A DNA stretch of 7,199 bases from Parvularculaceae bacterium UBA4496 (GTDB lineage: Bacteria; Pseudomonadota; Alphaproteobacteria; Caulobacterales; Parvularculaceae): contig DGNI01000094.1 in NCBI GenBank assembly GCA_002388885.1, positions 39,625-46,823 of the forward strand, given 5' to 3'. A program made the translations under genes and the position numbers. This document shows positions 1-5,860 of this stretch, piece after piece (the first letter of the stretch is position 1; every line of letters starts with the position of its first letter). The notes under the pieces are model-generated. The model was not told the DNA's origin. It ran no database searches and saw only the letters and a list, made by a program, of their open reading frames with translations.

Positions 1-593
1 GGTTCGAGGTTAGGCGATGTCGCAACAATATCGCCAAAATGCAGATCGCGCGCAGGCCAGCCATCCAGTCGCTTTCCAATACCCGGAGCGAATGAGTCGT
101 CTACGTCGCTATGGCATAGCGCGCATGTAAATCCTATATTTTCGAGCTTGCCGGAACTGTCAAAAAACCCTTTAGCGCCGACAACCGCGTCAAGTTTTAA
201 CAACGCAACGGTTGTTGCAGGGTCATCCAAGTCCACCCGGCCTTTCACAATATCCTGCTTCAGTTTTTGCGGTAATGCTTCCGAATCAACCTTTAATCCA
301 AGTGAAAGGGCGGTGCTTGGACTGACGCCGGGCCCGATGCCGCCGTTTGCCTCACCTGCTATTACTTCGTGCATCCTGAGCGTATCGCCCCAGAACGCTT
401 CATCACCGAATGTGTCGTAACGAAAAGTCTTCTTTCCTTCCGCAATCAGGGAAACGCCAAACTGAATAGCCGCATCTCCTTTGAAATTATCCTGTTCCGC
501 CAGCGGCTTTTCCAGCGCAGTTGAAAAAACTGCAATAGCCGCTAATGCTGCGCTCATCATAAGAAATGAAGTTTTGTTTCGTTGCTTGCGCAT
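1..593 (-). CDS. Exported c-type cytochrome, 3' end beyond the window
   Basis: I translated this frame by hand from an ATG at 593; it stays open for 197 codons to the left edge, so the C-terminus is missing. Residues 1-30 (MRKQRNK followed by a hydrophobic run to about A26) look like a Sec signal peptide, placing the protein in the periplasm or on the outer face of the membrane. A single heme c attachment motif, C157-A-L-C160-H161, is followed by a conserved-looking stretch with APGIGKRLDGW. An earlier stretch, FRYDTFGDEAFWGDTLRMH (about 57-75), resembles a region I associate with c-type cytochromes annotated as peroxidase-like; I recall this from memory and did not search. A second heme site could lie beyond the edge. 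GAGGG lies 6 bases before the ATG and supports this start. Electron transfer is a safe role; substrate and partner are unknown. It could be co-expressed with the hydroxylase upstream, although 300 bases and an inverted repeat intervene. Confidence 0.8.
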   Translation of the reverse strand, partial: MRKQRNKTSFLMMSAALAAIAVFSTALEKPLAEQDNFKGDAAIQFGVSLIAEGKKTFRYDTFGDEAFWGDTLRMHEVIAGEANGGIGPGVSPSTALSLGLKVDSEALPQKLKQDIVKGRVDLDDPATTVALLKLDAVVGAKGFFDSSGKLENIGFTCALCHSDVDDSFAPGIGKRLDGWPARDLHFGDIVATSPNLE

Positions 594-893
594 GCCACAC
601 CCTCTTTTAAAAGTTCCGACCGCCACCGACAAAACGGCCTGAATTCACCGTATTGACGCCAAAATACGGTGCTGCAGAAGTTACGCTGCAAGTCAGAGCG
701 GACTCGATCTTTCACGTCATCTATGATTCACTTAGGGCCTGAAAAGTTCCCGGTTTAATGAAAAATTTTGCGCACTCAGAAAAACCTCCAGCCTGGACCT
801 TGCAAATGACTTAAATGCACCGGCAGCGTTACGCGCACTTACTTCTCAGTTAAATTTTCGCTAAAACGTCCGCTGGCGTGATCGAATTCGAAA
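594..893. other. Intergenic region upstream of the cytochrome gene
   Basis: This 300-base gap separates the stop of the hydroxylase gene from the cytochrome start, both on the minus strand. I find no convincing gene in it. It holds the perfect inverted repeat at 646-671, two copies of AAAAGTTCC (609-617 and 742-750), and a short TCGAATTCGA palindrome at 882-891 just past the hydroxylase stop codon. No hairpin followed by a T-run was found, so there is no clear terminator for the hydroxylase. The length and the repeats suggest the cytochrome has its own promoter, but I could not place a -35/-10 pair with confidence. Confidence 0.6.
646..671. promoter_or_regulatory. Perfect 9-bp inverted repeat, possible operator
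   Basis: CACCGTATT (646-654) and AATACGGTG (663-671) are exact reverse complements separated by 8 bases. The right-hand end of the repeat lies 78 bases and the left-hand end 53 bases upstream of the cytochrome start codon at 593. No T-run follows on either strand, so a terminator is unlikely. The geometry, about two helical turns end to end, suits a dimeric transcription factor controlling the cytochrome gene. A hairpin in the 5' leader is the alternative. The binding factor cannot be named from sequence. Confidence 0.5.
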
Positions 894-1733
894 TCAGTCT
901 GTCAAAGGATCCATTAAAAGCCGCCTCAATGAGCAGGTCGTGTTTCCTCGCCGTTCCTGCAAACCGAAATTGCGCACCCCCATCTTTGCTGGAGAGCGAT
1001 ATGTAGCAAATAATCGGTCCCAAAAAGAAAACAGCCCGCCAAAATTGGTGTTTGTTTCAATACACCTAACCGAATGATGAACCCGATGCAGTTCGGGCGT
1101 CATTATTAGCGGCCGCAACGCCATTTCCGTGACGCGCGGCAGCCTAATATTCGAATGTTGAAAGGCTCCGAAAGCGGCATCAAGTCCGTCATATATAATT
1201 ATAGCCAGTACCGGAGCGCCGATGAAAATCATCCCGACAGCCGATATCACGGCGGAAACTGCCAACTCTCCCCAATGTATGCGCGCGGCCGTCGAAACGT
1301 CTACCACCTCATCAGAGTGATGCACGCGATGAAAACGCCACAGCCATGAAATCTCATGCATCGCACGATGCCGCGCATAGTCTACAAGGCTACGCATGAG
1401 AATTGCCGTCGCTATGGCGAGAGAAGTTTGTATTTCCAATATGTTCAGTACGCCAACACCGTTTTCGCCCGCCCATTTCGCCGCGAGAACGCCGCTCACA
1501 GGCATTACGCTCGCGACCGCCAGATTAATCAGCCCCAATCCTAGGTTTGCAGGCCAGCGAGAAGCGCGAGATGAACAACCTCGAATCGCCGGGTATCGAA
1601 CCTCACAGATTACGAGCAATAAAACTGCGATAGTGACTGTTGCTAAAGATATACCTGCAAAACCTGTAAGGTCTGGATTTGCAATCGACGCCATCGCCAT
1701 AAATGCCCCGCTTTGGAAGCTCCGGCCTCGCAT
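894..1733 (-). CDS. Fatty acid hydroxylase / sterol desaturase family membrane protein
   Basis: This 279-residue protein belongs to the membrane di-iron hydroxylase superfamily (Pfam FA_hydroxylase), whose members use O2 and electrons to hydroxylate or desaturate lipids. The histidine boxes are visible in order: H122-RAM-H126, H135-RV-H138-H139, and H216-RV-H219-H220, with extra candidate ligands H153 and H193. The closing signature TNTNFGGLFSFWDRLFATY (about 227-245) is also typical. Hydrophobic segments at about 27-45, 65-85, 100-118 and 155-182 place it in the inner membrane, with the histidine cluster presumably on the cytoplasmic side. Its length is normal for the family. The start may be M12 (codon at 1700) rather than 1733: a GCGGGG lies 5 bases before M12, whereas only a weak AGG precedes the first ATG. 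The substrate cannot be told from sequence. It lies 117 bases downstream of the DUF2231 gene on the same strand. Confidence 0.9.
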   Translation of the reverse strand: MRGRSFQSGAFMAMASIANPDLTGFAGISLATVTIAVLLLVICEVRYPAIRGCSSRASRWPANLGLGLINLAVASVMPVSGVLAAKWAGENGVGVLNILEIQTSLAIATAILMRSLVDYARHRAMHEISWLWRFHRVHHSDEVVDVSTAARIHWGELAVSAVISAVGMIFIGAPVLAIIIYDGLDAAFGAFQHSNIRLPRVTEMALRPLIMTPELHRVHHSVRCIETNTNFGGLFSFWDRLFATYRSPAKMGVRNFGLQERRGNTTCSLRRLLMDPLTD

Positions 1734-1850
1734 GTATTAACCTGTCGGGGCCGGCACGGAATTAAATTCGGAATCCGGTTTAAGAGTTGCTCACGCCTCA
1801 CCCTTCAACCGCCAGACTGGGCTGAATATGAATTAACCTCCGATGCATAC
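1734..1850. other. Short gap between hydroxylase and DUF2231 genes
   Basis: This 117-base stretch separates two minus-strand genes. I see no gene, no hairpin with a T-run and no clear promoter, so the hydroxylase may be transcribed together with the two membrane-protein genes upstream of it. Confidence 0.45.
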
Positions 1851-2297
1851 TCACGATGCCGGCGAATGTTTGTTTTGATCGCATTGACCGAATCCAAACT
1901 TGTAGACAAGCTCCCCTCCGAAATAGGCGCCGCAAACCATCAGCAACAAACAGACGGCGCTCGCAATATGCGGCCAACTAAAATTGCTGGGGGTCTGTTC
2001 CAATCTGCCTAAAAAGCTGGCGGCAGCCGCGCCGAATGCGGCAAGCATCGCAATAGCGTGCATAGAGAAAACCAATTCTGCTTCAGGAATAGCTTTCAAC
2101 TTGCCAAGCTCCAAAAAGCCTGCTGTTGCGGCAAGAGTTCCAAAAACCAGCCCCACACCCAAAAGCCATATCGCCGCGTGAGCCCAGAATACGTCCCTTG
2201 TTGAAAGAAACGCAGCGTCACAAAACACCGGCAGCGACCAGCATGCAATCGGGAAATGAACGAGTGCTGGATGGATTGGGTGGCCAAAAATTTTCAT
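1851..2297 (-). CDS. DUF2231-type membrane protein
   Basis: This 148-residue protein has the hallmarks of the DUF2231 family (PF09990): an N-terminal FGHPIHPALVHFP (4-16) and a C-terminal GGELVYKFGFG (127-137). Four hydrophobic helices are apparent at about 12-30, 38-62, 76-96 and 108-128. Histidines H6, H10, H14, H40, H80 and H110 lie at or near helix ends. The family has no established biochemical role that I can state with confidence. The conserved histidines would suit heme or metal binding, which is inference. The short tail after residue 138 (CDQNKHSPAS) is polar. The gene starts 12 bases after the stop of the 114-residue membrane protein, so the two are almost certainly one transcript. 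The ribosome-binding site is modest (AGG about 8 bases before the ATG), which fits translational coupling. Confidence 0.85.
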   Translation of the reverse strand: MKIFGHPIHPALVHFPIACWSLPVFCDAAFLSTRDVFWAHAAIWLLGVGLVFGTLAATAGFLELGKLKAIPEAELVFSMHAIAMLAAFGAAAASFLGRLEQTPSNFSWPHIASAVCLLLMVCGAYFGGELVYKFGFGQCDQNKHSPAS

Positions 2298-2309
2298 TCC
2301 GCTGCCTGT

Positions 2310-2654
2310 TCACACAATTCCGGCCACGATTCCCGCCAGCAGCAAGAAAGCAAGCACGGCGACTCCCGCATGAATCACGACCACGGGTTTCGGGTGAGAC
2401 TGGCCGCGCGCATGAAAGGACGCCAGGAAAAACCCGCCTAACGCAGCGACGACAAATAATATGAACGCGACCCAAGCCGCCCCGCCAAATGCTGTACTGG
2501 AAATCGCCAAAAGTAGGGAAATGATGCCGGCGGCGCCTAGCGCGGCGTGCAGGATTGACAAAGGCCATGGGGGTTGCGAACCGGAAAACACTTTTACAGC
2601 CAACAAGACGCCGCCAAGGGCGGCGACGCCAAACAAAATTAGCGCCAGAGTCAT
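2310..2654 (-). CDS. Small four-helix membrane protein with duplicated halves, unknown function
   Basis: I do not recognise a named family in this 114-residue protein. It is almost wholly hydrophobic, with four likely helices at about 2-22, 31-53, 58-80 and 90-113. It is built from two copies of one helix pair: residues 3-37 align without gaps to 62-96 (constant offset of 59), and by my hand count 17 of 35 positions are identical. Matching elements include VAALGG (10-15 and 69-74), a Pro-x-Pro in the loop (29-31 and 88-90) and a His-Ala at the start of the second helix (36-37 and 95-96). The paired histidines at equivalent places could be ligands or proton carriers, which is inference. GGAG lies about 8 bases before the ATG and supports the start. 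It is the first gene of the pair with the DUF2231 gene, 12 bases downstream. Confidence 0.75.
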   Translation of the reverse strand: MTLALILFGVAALGGVLLAVKVFSGSQPPWPLSILHAALGAAGIISLLLAISSTAFGGAAWVAFILFVVAALGGFFLASFHARGQSHPKPVVVIHAGVAVLAFLLLAGIVAGIV

Positions 2655-2956
2655 GAATACTTCTCCGTTTTATTCAATTTTGCCTGAGCAATAGATCGGA
2701 AACCCGCGAAAAAGTTCCCGCTATCGTTAACATATTGATTTTTAGGTTATATTTTATGCTGCACGACAAACAGATTTGCGATAGGCATTCGTTCAATCGA
2801 CATTCCTGCCGCGTCTAGTTCGGCTTTATAAGTTCAACAGCACCGCGACAGCCACGATCAAACATGCATTATGCGGGCAGCTTAACAGGATTTCGCAGAC
2901 CCGCCGTCATGACCGGCGACGAATGATCGTAAACACTTCGCTTAATAACCGCTCTT
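2655..2956. other. Intergenic region upstream of the membrane-protein genes
   Basis: This region of about 300 bases lies between the decarboxylase stop and the start of the small membrane protein, all on the minus strand. I find no credible gene. Positions 2728-2760 are strongly AT-rich, a likely place for a minus-strand promoter driving the membrane-protein genes, but no good -35/-10 pair at 16-18 spacing was found. A copy of AAAAGTTCCCG occurs at 2710-2720. A 5-bp stem (CGCCG 2902-2906, CGGCG 2914-2918) with a 7-base loop lies 38 bases past the decarboxylase stop; without a T-run it is at best a weak terminator. Confidence 0.5.
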
Positions 2957-4453
2957 TTACGCCGCACCGTTTCGCAATTCGACGGCGAGCCGTTTCAGGC
3001 TCTCGGTGATATCGTCAAGACGCGAAGCCGGGTGGATACAGCAAAGCCGGAACAGCTTTTCTCCATTCAATTCCGTCGTCGTGATCAGGCCAAAACCGCT
3101 TTTGAGGTAACTGTCTACAGCACGTTTGATCCGATTCGGACTTTGATGCGCTTTGTCGCGCGGACGGAAAGTTAGCGTTCCGATGCATGCTGGCGTGGCG
3201 ATCCGCCAGTCATGCGAGGCGTCGATCCACGCCTCGGCGGCTTCGGCCATCTTGACGCCGCGCGTCACCATTCGGGCAATTCGGTCGGCGCCGTTGGTCT
3301 GGATAAACATCCAAAGCTTCAGCGCACGGAAAGAGCGCGTCAGCTGCGGTCCCATGTCATAGAAGTTGACCGCATCCGTCAATGGATCCTGCTCGTCGGG
3401 CTGGACAGATCTTTCATATATCTCACGGGCTTCACGCAAATACTCCGCCTCCATCGAAAAAGCTTCCCGGAGCGCGTGCCCGTCGCGGATAAGAACACAG
3501 CCGATTTCAAAGGGTTGAAACCACCATTTATGGGGATCGAGCACCAATGAATCGGCGCTCTCAATTCCTTTCAACAACGGCTTGGAGGAGGAATCAAAAA
3601 CTGCCGCTGCGCCATAGGCGCCGTCAACGTGCATCCATATTTTGTAAGAATCGCAAACAGTTCGGATGTTCTCCAATGGATCGATAGCGCCTGTATTCGT
3701 GCTGCCTGCAGTTGCAGCGACAAGCCACGGCGTGCGGCCTGCCGCCTTATCGGTTTCAATCATTGAGCGCAGAGTGCCGCAATCCATACGTTGTTTATTA
3801 TCTGTCGGTACATTGCGAAACTGGTCTTGGGAAAACCCAAGAATGCGAAGCGCTTTTCCAATTGAAGAATGCCCCTGGCTCGTTCCATAAACGACGAGCT
3901 TTTCGTCGTGACCTTGTCCATTCTTCAATAAACGCGCACGCGCGGTATGAAGTGCTGTGAGATTGGCCATGGAGCCGCCGCTTAAAAAAATACCTGCAGC
4001 TGATTGGGGAAAACCCATCAGCGTACGTAACCACTTTAACGTCTCGGCTTCGATCGCAGCCGGGCCTGAAGCCACAAACGAGTTTCCCGCAAACACATTG
4101 TATCCAGCACTCAATGCATCGGCCATGGCGCCGACAAAACTGCCAGGCCCAGGCACATATCCAAAAAACCGCGGATGATCGACGTGCCCGATCGCTGTCA
4201 ACCCGTGACGCGCGACCCGGTCCAGAATCTCCATTGGATCTGACGGAGCGCGAGGTAACTCTTCCCTGAAAAAAACATCGAGCTCGGCCCTGGATTTATG
4301 ATTATAGGCCGGTTTTCGCTCCAGATTCGATCGATGATCGACAATAAGATCGACAACGCGATAGCCCAACGCTCTCATCTGATCCGGATGAGGATCAAGG
4401 TTCATGGGCGCGTTAAGATCAATTTCATCCTCAGGCGGCATAGTTTTTTTCAT
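2957..4453 (-). CDS. PLP-dependent aromatic-L-amino-acid decarboxylase family protein
   Basis: This 498-residue protein is a group II pyridoxal-phosphate decarboxylase of the cytosolic aromatic-L-amino-acid decarboxylase type, which converts an L-amino acid to its amine and CO2. Landmarks appear in the expected order: HPRFFGYVPG (93-102) in the substrate region; SQGHSSIGKA (192-201), with H195 matching the ring-stacking histidine; HVDGAYGA (275-282), with D277 contacting the PLP nitrogen; and DPHKWW (306-311), with K309 as the Schiff-base lysine. Y338 (EAEYLRE) aligns with the catalytic-loop tyrosine of animal DOPA decarboxylase, which is Phe in related aldehyde synthases, so true decarboxylation is expected. 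Length is normal. The start is uncertain: no Shine-Dalgarno precedes M1, and M5 or M17 also precede the conserved DPHPDQMRALG. A TTGACA on the minus strand (4478-4473) sits only 20 bases before M1. The substrate (Tyr, DOPA, Trp, Phe or another) cannot be read from sequence. Confidence 0.92.
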   Translation of the reverse strand: MKKTMPPEDEIDLNAPMNLDPHPDQMRALGYRVVDLIVDHRSNLERKPAYNHKSRAELDVFFREELPRAPSDPMEILDRVARHGLTAIGHVDHPRFFGYVPGPGSFVGAMADALSAGYNVFAGNSFVASGPAAIEAETLKWLRTLMGFPQSAAGIFLSGGSMANLTALHTARARLLKNGQGHDEKLVVYGTSQGHSSIGKALRILGFSQDQFRNVPTDNKQRMDCGTLRSMIETDKAAGRTPWLVAATAGSTNTGAIDPLENIRTVCDSYKIWMHVDGAYGAAAVFDSSSKPLLKGIESADSLVLDPHKWWFQPFEIGCVLIRDGHALREAFSMEAEYLREAREIYERSVQPDEQDPLTDAVNFYDMGPQLTRSFRALKLWMFIQTNGADRIARMVTRGVKMAEAAEAWIDASHDWRIATPACIGTLTFRPRDKAHQSPNRIKRAVDSYLKSGFGLITTTELNGEKLFRLCCIHPASRLDDITESLKRLAVELRNGAA

Positions 4454-4583
4454 TCATACAACGAAGCTGTAGTGTCAACACATGGATGATTATCTGCGGC
4501 GTCATGGTCAATCACGTATGCATACCGAAAACCGAATCGGTACCCAGCTTGCTTAATTCAGCCGCAATTTCCAAGCTTAGCTC
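4454..4583. other. Divergent gap between decarboxylase and transposase remnant
   Basis: This 130-base region should hold the decarboxylase promoter. It contains a minus-strand TTGACA (4478-4473) with no good -10 at 16-18 bases, and the palindrome at 4523-4542. No gene is apparent. Confidence 0.4.
4523..4542. promoter_or_regulatory. Inverted repeat upstream of the decarboxylase
   Basis: TACCGA (4523-4528) and TCGGTA (4537-4542) are exact reverse complements around an 8-base spacer. A nested near-palindrome, ACCGA-A-TCGGT, occupies 4531-4541, so the same right arm can pair with either of two left arms. It lies about 70-90 bases upstream of the decarboxylase start, a plausible regulator site. 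It could also be part of the end of the decayed insertion element that begins just to the right. Confidence 0.3.
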
Positions 4584-4817
4584 ATGTTGGATTGGTTCAT
4601 ACTCTTACTCCTGTTTATATCAGATCTTACGAAACCGTGTTCCGTAGTTGGGGCCGAGATCACTTCCTTGCGTCACCAAGTCATCACACTGAAGGGGCAG
4701 ACGCATAAAATAATCACATTGCGGCGGAACGATCGGTTGCTCCTAACATTTGTTTTTCGCTTCATCCCAGAAGCCAAGGAGCACGACCCGTGTTGTCGTA
4801 ATTGGTATATGCAGTGA
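4584..4817 (+). pseudogene. Transposase/integrase N-terminal remnant, truncated and frameshifted
   Basis: The first 65 or so residues of this 77-residue frame match my memory of the N-terminus of a widespread family of integrase-core (rve/DDE) transposase-like proteins from Proteobacteria. These begin with a short hydrophobic stretch followed by an E-I-x-x-LRxQ-x-x-x-LK helix and a DRLLL...FRFIPEAK segment; here the matching parts are EITSLRHQVITLK and RRNDRLLLTFVFRFIPEAK. Family members are several hundred residues long. After PEAKE the sequence stops resembling the family, whereas the +2 frame continues with TRVVVI, similar to the expected A-L-V-V-I-x-P segment, which suggests an indel near 4775-4790. 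That frame also diverges quickly, and no catalytic-core sequence follows. No ribosome-binding site is visible. It is therefore a dead fragment, not a working transposase. The family call is from recall and was not searched. Confidence 0.55.
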
Positions 4818-4945
4818 AAGAGTTACGGGTATTACCCTGACCCAAAGACTAGCGGTTTTTGAAACGTCGCAATCTGTACGAAGCCTTACACGCAACTGAA
4901 TTCGCGACAGCGATATATGGACTTCGCCTCATATCGGTAATCAAC

Positions 4946-4985
4946 CACCCCTCCCCTCATCCGGCGTTTCAATGGGGGTGGGGTG
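4946..4985. repeat. Imperfect C/G-rich stem-loop
   Basis: CACCCC (4946-4951) pairs with GGGGTG (4980-4985), and CCCC (4953-4956) pairs with GGGG (4975-4978), with one T-T mismatch between them and an 18-base loop. The stem is strong but no T-run follows on either strand, so it is not a standard intrinsic terminator. It may be a residual repeat element or element end. Confidence 0.35.
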
Positions 4986-5092
4986 TGCGAAAAACTTCCA
5001 CCCAAACCGAAAAGCGGAACTCGCATTAATTGCGGCCATTGCATAGACTATCTGATCCTGAGGGAGATGGTCGTTCCTAAATCAGGCCTAAT

Positions 5093-5119
5093 GTAAACCT
5101 TCCGTGTAAACCGTAAACC
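5093..5119 (+). repeat. Three direct copies of GTAAACC
   Basis: GTAAACC occurs at 5093-5099, 5106-5112 and 5113-5119, the last two head to tail. The cluster lies about 215-240 bases upstream of the first gene of the phage-type operon. It may be a repressor-binding cluster or short iterons, but three copies are few and the unit is short. Confidence 0.35.
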
Positions 5120-5332
5120 GTTTTCAAAGTGCTGCGCCTGGAAAACCGGCGCGCGCAGCTGCACCGTACTACATCACCTATGGAGGGACCCGCGCTTGTG
5201 TTGCGTGAAAGACTCTCCCGCCGGGTTTGTAAATATTATCTGTATACGATGCTTGTGAACTGGCCATCAGCTCCAAGGTACATGAATACACGCGACTATT
5301 CCGCCGCGTGACTTCAAAATGGAGCAACACCG

Positions 5333-5860
5333 ATGGCAACCTGCTACAACATCGACAGACAGACAGCGCCGACAGAGGCGCGCAAACTGTTCGGCGAGAC
5401 CAAGCCGGACAAGATGCGCGAAAGCACAACGGAAATCGCCAGGCTGATCCGCGAAGACATCAAGGCGGCGAAGAAAGCCGGTCTCTTGCCCAAGGTGTTA
5501 AAGGTTTCAGTGCGCCGCGATTACTTCGCCGGCGGATCGTCGATCGATTGCATGATCACGAAAGCGCCGTTCCTTTGCATCAATCCGGACTATCTGGCCG
5601 AGTATGACGCCAATCCGCACCAGTTCGGCAGCTATGAAGCCAAGCCTCTGACAGTCGCCTGCTATCGCGCACTGCAGGTCATTCAGCTGATCGTCGATCA
5701 ATACAATTATGACAACTCAGACAGCATGACCGATTATTTCGACGTGAATTTCTACGATCATGTTTCCATTCACTGGGAATATGAAAGCAACGAAAAAGCC
5801 CAGATCCGCGCAGCGCTTGCGCATGGTCTGAAAATCACGCCGCGGGAGATGGCCGCATGA
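5333..5860 (+). CDS. LPD29 domain-like phage-associated protein
   Basis: This 175-residue protein resembles LPD29, one of the domains first described as parts of large polyvalent proteins of phages and conjugative elements; here it stands alone. Supporting stretches are an amphipathic N-terminal helix (TTEIARLIREDIKAAKK, 32-48), then KVSVRRDYFAGGSSIDCMI (57-75), then a long helix (about 106-123) and a closing YNYDNSDSMTDYFDVNFYD (124-142). The family assignment rests on recall of these motifs, not a search. No biochemical activity is established for LPD29 that I can state; it is generally proposed to act in the host cytoplasm during early infection or transfer. GGAG lies 8 bases before the ATG and supports the start. 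The stop overlaps the next start as ATGA (5857-5860), so it is the first gene of a coupled operon. Confidence 0.7.
   Translation: MATCYNIDRQTAPTEARKLFGETKPDKMRESTTEIARLIREDIKAAKKAGLLPKVLKVSVRRDYFAGGSSIDCMITKAPFLCINPDYLAEYDANPHQFGSYEAKPLTVACYRALQVIQLIVDQYNYDNSDSMTDYFDVNFYDHVSIHWEYESNEKAQIRAALAHGLKITPREMAA

Larger units (their letters stand above)
4818..5332. other. Non-coding junction between chromosomal and phage-type blocks
   Basis: About 515 bases with no gene I can support. It contains an imperfect C/G-rich stem-loop (4946-4985), three copies of GTAAACC (5093-5119) and an AT-rich patch at about 5227-5250 (AATATTATCTGTATACG) that may belong to the promoter of the plus-strand operon. I could not assign a -35/-10 pair. 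A 60-codon plus-strand frame at 5129-5311 has low-complexity basic composition and no good ribosome-binding site, so I do not call it. No tRNA or att core was recognised. Confidence 0.5.

Noticed and set aside
148..420. 90-codon open frame on the plus strand
   Set aside because: It is antisense to the cytochrome frame, which carries a signal peptide and a heme motif.
1396..1740. 114-codon open frame on the plus strand
   Set aside because: It is antisense to the hydroxylase, whose histidine boxes fix the true frame.
2218..2568. 116-codon open frame on the minus strand spanning two small genes
   Set aside because: It is Arg-rich, out of frame with the two membrane proteins and crosses their boundary; the membrane proteins are far better supported.
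2902..2918. 5-bp stem with a 7-base loop downstream of the decarboxylase
   Set aside because: Too short and lacks a T-run on the minus strand; kept only as a possible weak terminator in the intergenic note.
3212..3550. 112-codon open frame on the plus strand
   Set aside because: It is antisense to the decarboxylase and shows no family resemblance.
4473..4478. Minus-strand TTGACA as a sigma-70 -35 element
   Set aside because: The only -10-like hexamer (TATGAA) is 14 bases away and overlaps the start codon, so I do not call a promoter feature.
5052..5085. CTGAT/ATCAG inverted repeat
   Set aside because: Five-base arms around a 24-base loop are expected by chance in this length.
5129..5311. 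60-codon open frame on the plus strand in the junction
   Set aside because: No good ribosome-binding site, no recognisable motif and a basic random-like composition. It might be a small leader gene but I cannot support it.
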